Shown here in pieces: positions 50,435 to 61,773 of a stretch of 64,000 nt of DNA. Source of the stretch: Skeletonema tropicum (taxonomy: Eukaryota; Bacillariophyta; Thalassiosirophyceae; Thalassiosirales; Thalassiosiraceae); assembly GCA_037178625.1 (NCBI GenBank), contig CM074135.1, positions 2,110,001 through 2,174,000 on the forward strand. The letters run 5' to 3'. The notes under the pieces are model-generated. The model made no database searches. It was not told the DNA's origin and worked only from the letters and a program-made list of their open reading frames with translations. The translations under genes were made by a program, and so were the position numbers. Each line of letters starts with the position of its first letter. Position 1 is the stretch's first letter.

Positions 50435-52466
50435 GTACCAGTTTAAAACTAGTCTGTACCTTAAGATACGAGTCTGTACCTTAAGATGTGCTGAATTTTC
50501 TATCTGTCCGTTTCGGACGCCTTCTTGTCCGATTTGAGTGAAACCAAGCCAGGGGGAGTCGGCGAGGACATTGTAGAGGAGGTTGCTATGCTTGGTGTCG
50601 GCCGCCGCGGCGGTATAAAGGCAGATCGAACGCCGCATTGCCGACAATGTTGAATTGCTGTGTTTTGAGGTGCGATTTCAGTTTCAGCAAATCTTTTTGC
50701 TCGTACGTACGTCGAGATACGCCAGTCGTACCAAGTATCGCTGCATTGCATTGATGATGATATCAATGCTAATCGCATCCATGAATGACAGCATGAAAAT
50801 AATCAGTGATAGCATCTAGACAACTCAGAGGCTCTTCCTTTGCAGCGAATTTTGTGAGGATGCCGACGGAAGTTCCACGCCATCGCGTCTCTCTCCCGCA
50901 CGCTGAGGGGGAACGGCCGATAGGTGCTGTGAATGCAAGTGTCGACATGAAGATGATAGTGACAGTAATGACAGTCGGCGGCCAATCTAGGCGGCCAAAG
51001 AAGAATCAATGCATCCCTGCACCTATTGCCGCCGGATCTGAAAGAACGGGAAAAACAATCATCGAACGTTTGCCCAGAAAGTGGAATGCATCCGAAGGAC
51101 AAGGTCCTGCCTTGCTCGTGCCGATGTTCATGGGGAGAGGAAGGAATTATACGACGAGCCAGACGTGTAGAATTCGTGACGCAAAATCATGAGGACTTGA
51201 AAGCTGAAGCAGAAGAGAATGAGTCCAGTGATCAATTTGAGATTGTAGGAGTTTGAATTGTATTATTGGCCAGTGCTCAGGCACATTACTAATTGTATAG
51301 ACGCTGCCTACTGCCTACCGCAATCTGTTTTCTTCACCTCTTGATCAGCCACTTAACTCCCTCCTCATTGTCGACTCCACCTCCATCCCTTCTTTCTCCC
51401 CCTCCTCGTATGCTCGTGTAATCTGAACTATAGTTGATATACACCAGCCTAATGAAAAAACTAGCATGACATCGTCGTTGTTGGTTCGTCTCAAAACAGT
51501 AGTCATCATCCACGATGGATCTTTCACTAATGAGATTCAATAGAGTCTTAGACTGCAGACACAAGGAAGATTTCTCCAATCCGATGACTCTCCCCCCCCA
51601 AGAAATCTCCAAATAATTTGACTCACTAGAGAGTTATCACACTGTGGATGAAACTCTCGATGATGTTGACGAATCTTTTAATGATTGATGCAGTGGCGTT
51701 ACCTGATTCTTCAATGATGACAGCTGCTGCTGCAATATTAGTTTTGATCCGCCCCTCCCGGGAAAAGTCATTATTTCCGTCACATCAAATTATCTTCCAA
51801 ATTACGGTTGACGAATCATCCCAACCACACCCATTCTTCACTATGACCATAATAACGCTTTCTAAGACGAGGGAAACCTTGGACAAGCACCAGTGCCCCA
51901 TATGCACTATATTGTCATGAAGACGAAGTATCTGTTTTTGTCACACGGTCATTTCAGAGTGTACTGAGAGTCATTGGCGACTCTTCCAGGCCCAAAATTC
52001 AACTCAGAGCATGGCAAGGGAGTGGAGAGGACGGGGCGCAGTGATTTATTGGTGCGGACCCCTGCGTATTACTGTTGGGAGGACAAAGAGGCGACGAATG
52101 AACACGTTGCGGCTTTGAAATGAAAATGAGAAGATGTGCTGACTTTTTGGATTGATTTAGATCTCAATCATCGCCAACTATTGGCTTTATTACGTTTTTT
52201 TATGCGACAAAGATGACTATTAGCGATAAAGGAACAGACTGATTCGGGGTCTAAAAGCGTCCAAATCAATCAATATAACATTCTTTGAGTGCTTCGATCT
52301 CAGTCAATAACCAACCGATCATAGTTAGAATTGGACGTGCATGAATGAGCATTATCTCAGCTGCAGCCAGCTTCAATGGGCGGCTTAATCGGCTGGAAAT
52401 TGACCGAGATCGAAGAGTGCGAAGATGTGCTGAAACTTAAGGTACAGACTAGTTTTAGACTGGTAC
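50435..52466. mobile_element. Putative 2-kb element with 31-bp inverted ends
   Basis: GTACCAGTTTAAAACTAGTC (from 50435) and its near complement ending at 52466 form 31-bp arms with one mismatch; both arms end in CTTAAG-type sequence. A partial tandem copy (AGTCTGTACCTTAAG twice) is at the left arm. The interior has only short frames. One at 50500-50778 (minus) has HCRQCGVRS, and one at 51026-51256 (plus) has LPCSCRCSWGEEG, both reminiscent of zinc motifs in mobile-element proteins. No transposase core or target duplication was found, so this is tentative. Confidence 0.35.
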
Positions 52467-52880
52467 GTCTGATTAGCCCTCTAGGGGCGTAACAAATAAG
52501 AAATCATTTATTCGTATTGGTGGTGCTGGATGGCATCGCATCATCGCATCAACAGAATCATCTCATCATCGCCGTTACTGTGGTGGTAGGGCTTTATACT
52601 TTTGGAAGTCAATCTCTTGTTGCAGGTACTGAATACCGGTGCGATGCACCGAGACGAGAAATACCCCCAAATTCAAATCTCGAATCATCTTCATCATCAT
52701 CCCACCATGTCATTTTTCGTCCTGCCATGTGCTGTTTATGTTGATGCGCAGCTCCACTTGCACCAGCACATGCACATGATCTCTGTCTGTGAACTAGCTA
52801 GCTGACAGAATATCGTTACTAATATTGAAATAGGCAGCGACAGCCCCCGCGAGGCCTCCGCTCAAAATCCAAGCCAAAAA
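52467..52880. promoter_or_regulatory. Upstream region of the FANCJ-like helicase gene
   Basis: 414 bp before the helicase ATG. It holds ATTCGTATTGGTGGTGCTGG (near 52510) and GGTACTGAATACCGGTG (near 52625), both shared with the VPS13 upstream region. No gene was seen. Confidence 0.45.
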
Positions 52881-55800
52881 ATGGACACTGAAGATAGAGA
52901 TAAAGATGATGATACACCTCATCAGTCGTCCACCTCTAATAAACGACCTCGTATCGAACAGCCCAACCAAAACAATGGCGAACAAAACAATGACGATATT
53001 ATTAAAAGGTTGGTATCCAGTGAGGCAACATCAAGTAGTGCAGCCGTCCGACAGCAATCTACACCGGAGGTAATGGTAATTGATATCACTGACACACCGG
53101 CTTCGGCAAAAAACAATCCAAGTACTACCAACGACAATAATGCGGTGCAAATTAAACGAGATCCTGCTGTGGCAACAACATTGGCACCCGATGATGATGA
53201 TTCTGACGTGGAAATAATCTCACCATCTCGACTGAAAAAACCGACGGGCACAGTAGCCAACAACCACATTCTGGAAGGCAATGACGACGATGATATTCAA
53301 ATCACATCATCCAATCTGACAGCTCCCAATGTAGTCTATCCCCACCATCGATTTTCCTGCGGCATTCATAAATTCACTCCACTATCCTTCATTGATAATA
53401 ATTCCGACAACAATAATGCCAAATTCTGTCCCAATTGCTATTGTCTCGTGTGTGACGTGCCCGCCTCCAAATGCAACACGTGGGAAAGGAATACGGAGAA
53501 TCCGGCAGTGGGGCCACATTGTCATGCGCACAATGGGGAGGAGAAGTGGACTAATTTGATCAAAGCCAAGCGAGATGCTGCTCCTAGTGCTGCTGGAAGC
53601 GCTTCTTCTGCGGTGAGTCGACCAACACCGGTCCGAAATCCATATCAAAGAAGACAACAAAATCTATATGGACAGCAACAGCAGGCATCCACTGCAAACA
53701 ATCACAATTCTGCATATTCATCATCAACATCATCATCCACCAATCATCAACAGATTGAACAACTTATTCATAACGAATTTTTATCACGTTTGGCAACCAA
53801 TGACAGCCATGATGTCAATAATAGTAATAATAGTGGCAAAGGGAAAGAGGAACGTATTAGATCCAGAAAAGAAATGAGGATTCCCGAAGTTTTGGCGGAG
53901 AATTTTCAAAAGGCTTTAAAGATTCATGAAGAGGCTATTATTGGTAGTACTGGGAAAGCTGTTGCTGCTGCCGGAGGCAGGAATGTTGCAAATACCAACA
54001 ACAATGCATCTGCAATGGTAGATTTGACATCGTCTCCTGCACCCACTTCATCAAACTTATCATCTACCACCAACAACAACAACACCCGCTACAAAATGGA
54101 AGGTGACATCCCCACCCTCTCCCTAACCAACTTCTTCGTCATGGGGATCAAAATTGGTTGGCCGTACCCCACAGTCATGCCCCCCCAACGTCAAATGGCC
54201 TTTCATCTCATCAAGGCACTCAACTCCTCCAAACATGTCGTATTAGAAAGTCCAACTGGTACAGGGAAAAGTGCGGCTATTCTATGTTCCGTATTGGCAT
54301 GGCAACGTCATCACTGGAAGAAGAGTGGAGAGAAGAAGGAAAAAGTCAAAATTATTTATTGTTCGAGGACACATTCACAGGTGGCTCAAATGGTAACTTC
54401 ATTGAAACAGACTCCGTATCGACCACGGATGGCTATTTTGGGGTCTAGGGAGAGATTGTGTATCCATCAGAATATCAAGCCTCGTGGTGGTGGGAGTAGT
54501 GGTGGAGAGGAGGAGGTGAAGGGTGTCAATGTGAATAATGAGTGTCGTATGAGAGTGCGGAATACGGAAAAGTCACGTAAGCATCAGCTTACCAATCCTA
54601 CTTCGAATGGTCCGTATGATGATGATGATCCCCCCGATGGACCGGGGGATGGAGATATGGGACAATCGCAGCAGCAACAGCAGCAGCAAGGTGAGGAAGG
54701 AGCTATCGAGGAAGGAGGGGAGACGGAAGAAAATTCATTTTTGAGCAGATCAAAGACTTGTCCGCACTATCGTCAATTGAGTACTAGTCGAGTTGCCAAT
54801 CTCATTCATTCGACATTTGTCCCGAACAAGGGTGTCGATTGTTGTTCCATTGGCGGTAAAGAATCCAAGTTTGGAGCACATGACATTGAAGACCTGGTGC
54901 AATTTGGAGTTGATCCAAACATTCAACGGGGTATTGCTTTGTATCGAAAGCAACCAACGGATAGTTTAGGACTCTCATTGAAGAAGGGAGCAGGTAATAG
55001 ACGGGGATGCTACATCAATAAAGTGAAGGAGGATACGCCCGCCGCGATGAATGGATCGCTTCAGGTTGAAGATAGAATTATCCGTGTGAATGGGAATGAT
55101 GCCTTCAACTCAGATCCTGCCCAGGTCTCAAACATGATTAAGGGTTTGAAGAAAGATCCCGTGATTTTGGATGTAACTCGTGGAGGTACGGGTTCCTTGG
55201 CATCAAGAGGGGGAGATGGAGATTATTCGCCTCATGCGGCTTGTCCCTACTATGTATCCCAGATGCTGTCCAAAGATGCTGAGATTGTTTTTGCGCCCTA
55301 CAACTAGTGAGTGTGATGTTGTCTTTCTCTAGTTTGCTTCTCATTCGGTTTGAACAATCCGACTAACCTTCTTTACAATCATTTTGAACGTTGTCAAAAG
55401 CGTGTTGGACCCAGCGATCCGCGAAGCAATGGGTATCGAACTCACGAACACTGTTGTCGTTTTGGACGAAGCACACAACGTAGAAACTGTTCTACGTGAT
55501 GCTGGGAGTGGTCGTTTTGGAGAGATTGAGCTGTGTGACTTAATTGTCATGCTCAATAATTACGCCATTATAGAAAAGACGACAGCAAACATGTTGGAAT
55601 TAGAAAATGGTGATGTTGGGGAGTCGGAGACAGCACATTTGTGTGAAGTTGCTCATGCATTGCTACTCTTCGTCGAAAAGATCGTCGACAAGTTGAGAGA
55701 TGATAAAAAGTATTTTGAGAGTAATCCAGGAAAGAAAGGGGCAGCTCAAATATTGCGTGAGTGTGAAAAGTATCATAAATCAGATGACTCAGAATTTGAT

Positions 55801-58242
55801 ATTTCATTTGAGGGTCCGACTGGCCACGGGCGCATGGGCAACGCTGTTGGATGCCGTCCATTCTTCGATAAGTTGGGTTTGACGGAATCAGACTTTGTCA
55901 TGCTATCCGCCTATGCCAATGCATTCGATAAGTTTCTTCGTGGTCGTGACGGAAATGACGCATCAACAGAGAGAGATCGAATATCCAACTTACTTGATAG
56001 GTTACTGGAATTGATATCGAAAATGACTTCAGCAATGAATGACAGCTGCCATTACTATGCTGCAGTCATGGCAACAGCCAACGGCAGCTTGGAATTCGCT
56101 GCAAATGGTGAAGTCGACAGCGAAGGCTCGGGTAGATGGAAGCGTAAACCGAAGTCCATCCCTCTGATCCCCCCACGGACTCAAAGCCATCCAAATCGCC
56201 CTCCTAATCCGTGCATGAACCAATATTGCAGAGCAAAATGTACTGACGTCTTTAATCCAATTCGCCATGGGAATTGTTGCGATGGATCAACACCTCGATG
56301 GGAAGTATTTCTTTGCCTGGAACTCCTAACCCCAGGACCTCTCATGCAACAATTGGCGAATGAGTGCCGTACAGTTGTCCTAGCAAGTGGAAGTCTGGCA
56401 CCGATCCCATCGCTTTGTGCGGAACTAAATTTGTTCCCCGCAGATGGAGTCAATATTACGAAACCTTCTCCCTCTCCAATGAATCAATCGAGTGATTCGC
56501 CAAAGATCCAAAGACGATTGCAAAACAAACCTGCTCCACTTGAAGCTGGACATGTGATCGATTTAGATAAGCAACTGCGCTGTATTTCGATTGGACATTT
56601 CCCTGATGGGAGTGAGCTCAAGGTCCTCCACAACAACTACAAGCATGACGACTTTTTGGAGAAATTAGGTGATTCCTTGGTGAGAATTGTTGAAGCAGTT
56701 CCAGAAGGCGGCGTCTTGGTTTTCTTCCCGAGCTACGCACTGCTGAAGAAGTGTGAAAGGCTATGGAACCCGAAAAGCTACAATAACAGAGGTACTTCAT
56801 TCTGGATGAGTCAACGTGAACGTGATTATCCAGATGACAGCTCCGTGTGGAATCGATTGAAAAGGCTAAAACACAATGTCGTCGTAGAGTCGAGTGGTAG
56901 TCAAACTGAGTTTGAAGAAAGAAAAGAAGAGTACATGAACTCTGTAAAAACAATGGGTGGGTGTGTACTGCTGGCCGTTTATCGTGGGAAAATGAGTGAG
57001 GGTATTTCATTCAATGACAACAATGCTCGCGCTGTAGTTTGTGTTGGTTTGCCACTACCTAATACCTTTGTATTGCCAATCAAAGTGAAAATGGACTATA
57101 ATGATGAGCAGAGAAAGATACACAATAGGACAGACTTGCTCCCTGGACGTGAGTGGTACAATCAACAAGCGTACAGGGCAATTGCACAAGCACTGGGGAG
57201 ATGTATTAGGCATATTGCCGACTATGGAGCTATCTTTTTACTTGACATTCGGCACTGCGACGACGGCTCACCTAATAATGGTTGCCCAAAAGCCCATGTC
57301 AATTTGCCGAAATGGATGAGAATGTCAGTTCGAAATTTGTCGAGAAATTCAACTGGTAGAAGTCCAATGCTCTTTCAATACGCATCGTCGAATACAGAAA
57401 TTTTGGGGGGATGGAACGGGTTGAAACCAGAGCTTCGGAAGTTTTTCAAGGACGCCAAACCGCATGTAGCCGGTGTTTTGGACAAGAGCAAGGCGAAGAT
57501 TAATGCATCACCATGTCCACCTCTTCCTCCAAAGGTAACGTCGTCATCGGTTGAACCAACTGTCAACTCAACAGGGGGACAAAAAAGCCAATCCAACGCA
57601 GTGGATGGCGAGTCTGCTGCACCAGCATCAGCAGCAAAGGCTAGCACTAACGTATTTGCATCTTCAACTCAAATAAAGCCCTCCAATGCAAACAAGTCGT
57701 CTACGTCAAGCAATACGTTGCAGGCAATGTTTCAGAAGCAACGGGAAACAACTGCAACAAAGACCGACGATGCCGGGAAGCCTCCACTTGTTCCCACGAA
57801 GAAAACAAATGCGCCAAGAAATCTGCTGACTATGTTTGAGAAGCAACGCGAGGAAGCATCGCTAAGTCAAAAACAGCAGACCGAAGAGCCTTCTGGTGAA
57901 GATGAGCCGTCTGAATCAAATGCAACCGCAGCACAAGCCACTGCACAAGCTGCTTCTACAGCAACACACGTTTTCAAAAAATCTCCGTTTGCAGAGGAGG
58001 TGACATCATCTGTCGAAGGGGCAGCAGCAGCAGTGCCTGTTGTTATCCCCCAGCAAGGGACACAATCAAGTGCCATTGACGATGAACATCTATGCGTAGT
58101 ATGTGAAGACGCAAAGAAGTCAGTCATAATACTACCTTGCAAGCACATGTGTCTTTGCGCAAATTGTGCAAATTTTGACAGAATCAAAGAGTGTCCAATG
58201 TGTAGAGCGAAGGTTGAAGATTCGATGAACGTGTATTGGTAA
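52881..58242 (+). CDS. FANCJ/BRIP1-like helicase with PDZ insert and RING finger
   Basis: Two exons, 52881-55306 and 55401-58242 (94-bp intron; ...AACTA|GTGAGTG, CAAAAG|CGTGTTGG), 1755 residues. N-terminus: SIM-like motifs VMVIDITD (~64) and DVEIISPS (~109), then a Cys cluster FCPNCYCLVCDVPASKC (~182-198) with HCHAH (~213). Helicase core: IGWPYPTVMPPQRQM, Walker A ESPTGTGKSAA (~455), a Fe-S region of scattered Cys (NNECRMRV, TCPHYRQ, ACPYYVSQML), DEAH in VVVLDEAHNVE (~830), SGSLAPI, YRGKMSEGISFNDNNARAVV and QALGRCIRHI. This is the XPD/FANCJ superfamily-2 layout, most like FANCJ. A PDZ-like domain (~684-768: DSLGLSLKKGAGNRRGCYIN, LQVEDRIIRVNGND) sits just before the last Fe-S Cys. Residues 1705-1755 are a RING finger (LCVVCEDAKKSV..CKHMCLCANC..CPMC). 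FANCJ unwinds DNA in crosslink repair; the ligase and PDZ parts are inferred. Confidence 0.85.
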
Positions 58243-58319
58243 AGTTGCCACGCACTGAAGTAGAAGAAAATGTGGGCACTTATTGAATACGTAATTTGCT
58301 GCTGTATTATAATATTTAT

Positions 58320-59615
58320 TTACAACTCGGCTCTATTGCGCTTCCACTTATTTACAACTTTTGTGCCGGCCAAAGATTTGATTGAATTTGAGATTTGTTT
58401 GTAAGCGTTGCTTGAATTCTTTGCCTTCTTTCCACCTTTATTACAACATTCTTGCACCTGAGTTACCCCATCTCGAATCACTTCATAGAGAGATTCAATT
58501 TCTTCATAAGATAGCAAGGGAGGATCCTCTGAAGGATTATCTTCCTCGTCGTAATCATAATCATCTTTCAACTGCTCAGCTGCCAAATACAATGGCAAGC
58601 ACAAATCTGCAGTCGTAAACCTTTGCTTCTGCGATGGCAAGGTTACCATTGACAGCACGTAGTCAATGTAATCCTCTAGCGCAGTTGTTATTGTACTTGT
58701 TTCTATCAGCGATACTGATGATTCATCGTTTACTAGTAATTCCTCTACTCCAACCAAGTCTAGTGGCCGTCGTAATGACCACCTCCCAGCCATATAATTT
58801 GATATCGGTGATGATTCATCTGATTGCAAAGATTTCAATTGAGTCAAGCTTGTGATTCCACCATTGAGAGTTATGTCCACTTTACCCTCGAAATCAGCAG
58901 CTATGCTTCTCACAAAATCATAGTCTAATGTTGGAACGATGCGATTCTTCACCGGAGATAGACCGGAAAGAACAGCTGGCCTTGCATGAAGCACAACGTG
59001 ATTTGCACCCGCGCTGTGTATTGTCGTTATGTACTCTTTCAGATAATCATAATCTTCTTCTCCCAATGGTCGCATTTGTTCAGCATCATCAAACACGCCT
59101 ATCCTGCATTTGACCGATAAATTAGGACGATCACACTCAGATGATATACCAGCTTCCAACCCTCTTTTGACGGAATTCACAAGCAACCCAGTAAGTTGAG
59201 GTTGCTTCATCAAACTAGCTCCGTATGTTGACGCTCCTCCACTCTCTATAGCCGGGCAGCCACAGTTCAAATTGATTTCACGAAACGAGTAGCTTTGCAC
59301 AGCATGTTCCACACACACTTTTAATCGATCCGGATCATTCGAACCAAGCTGCAACACGAGATTTGTTTCGTCGTAGCTTTGAGGGGGTCCTAACCGCTTC
59401 TCTAAACTAGTTTGTAGGTAATCGACTGATTTTGATTTTGGAAATATATCATCAAGCTTTTCCATCTCTGTCCATTTTATTGATGATGGGGATAGCAAAT
59501 GAAATAGTTCACGCAGTGGCTGATTAGTGTAACATTGCATCGGAGCGCAATGGAATCGAAGAGCTTCCTTCGGACCGAGTGCAAGGCATGTCAGGACGGC
59601 GATTAGGAGGTGCAT
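58320..59615 (-). CDS. tRNA-dihydrouridine synthase (DusA-type)
   Basis: ATG at 59615, 431 residues. Family marks: APMQCYTNQPLRELFHLLSP (entry strand), NLNCGCPAIESGGASTYGAS (GCP holds the catalytic Cys; Y-G-A-S-L-M follows), LSVKCRIGVFDDAEQ, VVLHARPAVLSGLSPVKNR and DITLNGGITS. Dus enzymes use FMN and NADPH to reduce uridine in the tRNA D-loop. The start reads MHLLIAVLTCLALGPKEALRF, a signal-peptide-like segment that leads straight into the core, so organelle or ER entry is possible but no transit peptide is evident. The C-terminal ~90 residues are acidic then basic (KVVNKWKRNRAEL), not standard for the family. Ends 77 bp from the convergent helicase gene. Confidence 0.9.
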   Translation of the reverse strand: MHLLIAVLTCLALGPKEALRFHCAPMQCYTNQPLRELFHLLSPSSIKWTEMEKLDDIFPKSKSVDYLQTSLEKRLGPPQSYDETNLVLQLGSNDPDRLKVCVEHAVQSYSFREINLNCGCPAIESGGASTYGASLMKQPQLTGLLVNSVKRGLEAGISSECDRPNLSVKCRIGVFDDAEQMRPLGEEDYDYLKEYITTIHSAGANHVVLHARPAVLSGLSPVKNRIVPTLDYDFVRSIAADFEGKVDITLNGGITSLTQLKSLQSDESSPISNYMAGRWSLRRPLDLVGVEELLVNDESSVSLIETSTITTALEDYIDYVLSMVTLPSQKQRFTTADLCLPLYLAAEQLKDDYDYDEEDNPSEDPPLLSYEEIESLYEVIRDGVTQVQECCNKGGKKAKNSSNAYKQISNSIKSLAGTKVVNKWKRNRAEL

Positions 59616-59795
59616 AGTGGATGGAGGATATTAAGTGTGGCGACGGCAATAACTACCAATGATGAAGTACTGATGAACAACTGCCCGCATGCTTCGTTAG
59701 ATTATGTGGTGATGACAACGACTAATGATGTAAAGTACGAAGAACGTTATGCTCATGCTCGCTCTTTGAACTTTGAATGATGGCTCGGCCGGCTT

Positions 59796-60568
59796 TGGGG
59801 TTGCGGCGCTAAGGCACTCAGATTTGGGGCTGGGGCAGGTTTCAAGGCACTCAAAAACTCATGGGCGATGTACTAGGCGCCCACGTAGTAAGTACCAAGT
59901 TCCCCTGTAGCAAGTGTCCGATCAGACAGCATTCATCCTTTACACCTCAACGAACCCTCACCCTCTCACTTCCATCAATCTCTGAAGCAGCTCGACCACG
60001 AACGTGAATGACGTCAAACCAATAACAGCGCAGAGGCACCGAGCTGAGAGGTGCTGATTCATGCCACAATGACAGCACAAAGCCGCCACGAAAGCAATAG
60101 ATGCTTCTATCTTCTGAGCGGATTTGGCAGTGGTGGAGAACTAGGAAAACTCGATACCCCATGCACTATCTTGCTTTACGTCTTGTTGTTCTCATTCAGC
60201 TGTCAAGCTGCTCGGTTGAGAGAGTCTTCTCAAGACTGAAACATAATATTCGCGACGTAGTAGGGGATAATATGAATATGTTGGAGGATATTTGGGAAAT
60301 TCGGCTTCTCTTGCAATGCAATGGTGAACTGGATGACTTTAGGGACATCTTTGATAAATAGAATTTGTTTAATAGTCGAAATATATGTGTTAATTAACTT
60401 ATATAATTACAACAGAATGAGTCTGAAGTCTTCAGGCCATTAAGTAGGCGTTGAGTGCCTACTACGTGCCGAGTGCCGAGTGCCTCGAGAATTTTTCGGG
60501 GCACTCGGAGTGCCCCGAGCTGCTCCAAAATCGGCCCTTCGGGGCAGTGCCTTAGCGCCGCAACCCTA
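59796..60568. mobile_element. hAT-family remnant with 8-bp target duplication
   Basis: A 773-bp element. Left end TGGGGTTGCGGCGCTAAGGC; right end GCCTTAGCGCCGCAACCCTA (complement of TAGGGTTGCGGCGCTAAGGC). The imperfect inverted ends are ~23 bp. The flanks are an exact 8-bp duplication GCCGGCTT at 59788-59795 and 60569-60576, diagnostic of hAT insertion. Subterminal GGCACTC and GAGTGCC motifs are repeated near both ends. It retains a transposase C-terminal fragment (60101-60361) and is otherwise internally deleted. Confidence 0.9.
60101..60361 (+). pseudogene. hAT transposase C-terminal (dimerisation) fragment
   Basis: 86 residues. WWRTRKTRYPMHYLALRLVV, then SSCSVERVFSRLKHNIRDVV and MNMLEDIWEIRLLLQCN match the hAT C-terminal dimerisation motif (W...YP.L..LA...L...SS..ERVFS......R..L). 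The N-terminal zinc finger and RNase-H catalytic core are absent from the element, so this is non-functional as a transposase. Confidence 0.85.
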
Positions 60569-60612
60569 GCCGGCTTTCCAGGTGTGTGGTGTGTGGTGTG
60601 TGTCTTAGGTTT

Positions 60613-60736
60613 ATTTGCTACGCACGTGTAAAGCGTTACAAAAATTTTCAATCGAGGTATTAATTGTAAAAAGGACTGTGTCTGTCTGTGACTCAAGCGT
60701 CTTCCATCCTCGGCCGGCAGTTTTGAAGAATGAGAA
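60613..60736. repeat. Direct repeat, copy 1 (124 bp)
   Basis: ATTTGCTACGCACGTGTAAA to TTTTGAAGAATGAGAA. Nearly identical to 62391-62510, with a 4-bp AATT indel. The last bases include the ATG at 60730 used by the decayed gene. Confidence 0.9.
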
Positions 60737-61773
60737 ATAATTTTTTCAGGCTGTGGGCTTCAACAAATTTGGGGGCGAAAAAAGGGGAGAAAAAAGAGGA
60801 GAAAACTCGCTGGCCACAAATGACATGCATGGCGGAGACGTCGACGTTCCGGAGAGGGTACTTATCATCGAAGTCATTACAGTGCACTTGTAAGTCCTTT
60901 GGCATTATCAATACCACACAAGCGCCAAGCCAGGTTGGTGACGATTCCGATGTAGATGATGAGCTCGACAGAATGGCGGCAGCAGCTGCGGATGATCTCT
61001 CCGATGATGGACTTGATGCTGGAGTGGAGGCTGCCCTCGATATAGGTACTTCTTCGAGTTGGTTGTCGAAACTCACTGGGAGAAATCGATCGACAGAGAG
61101 AATGCGCTCAAACGACGAATGGGAATACTTTAAAGACAATGGCGGTAACTTCCAGGGAGGAACAGATGAAGCCGATAACTACTCTGGAATAAGATGGTCT
61201 GACTTCGCTACAAGTTGGAACAGCTGGGTCGATACTCTTGGTCATTCCAAGCCAACATTGACGTACAAAAGAGCCAGTCATCTTCAGAATGCCTATAAAT
61301 CTATGAAGAGGAGGGCGGTAGAGGCAGCCACTCTTCGTCCTCACACTCCGGCTATCACAGTGTTGCACGATAAGCACATCAATCGAGCTACAGCTGTCAC
61401 GTATCTTCCCGAGTTTGGTCAACTTGAAATGCCGGCAGTTGCGCAGCCCTTTACGGATGCAATTGATACTGAGGACTAGCAAATAACTGTAACAAACTAT
61501 GATGGTGATGCAGATGAGCCCAAGCCTGCTACTGCCGTGCCCCAGCCAAGGAAAAGAAAGAAATCAAAGATGTGATGTAGGAAATGTGGTAGGGAGTATG
61601 CAGATGATGCTTGGAGGCAATATCATCAATTAGTGATTACAAGAGACGTTAATGGAAGAGCGATGAGAGACAACAACGTCAAAGTTTGGGACACTTGCAC
61701 TGTACCTGAAGAGTTGTACGAAGAAGACTTCCCTTGGGATGGTACGGGGTGCATGCCACCAAGAAGGAAATGA
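60730..61773 (+). pseudogene. Decayed unknown gene with two in-frame stop codons
   Basis: ATG at 60730; 249 residues to TAG at 61477. The same frame stays open past it to TGA at 61573 and then to TGA at 61771. The downstream part reads PQPRKRKKSKM*CRKCGREY, then DDAWRQYHQLVITRDVNGRA, a basic patch plus a CxxC and H motif like those in some transposases. The upstream part has WSDFATSWNSWVDTLGHSKP and no recognised domain. Acidic EVGDDSDVDDELD-type sequence occurs near residue 70. It could be a mobile-element gene in decay. It is flanked by 120-bp direct repeats. Confidence 0.5.

Noticed and set aside
50806..51256. Two plus-strand frames with Cys clusters
   Set aside because: Short, overlapping and unrecognised; mentioned only within the putative 2-kb element.
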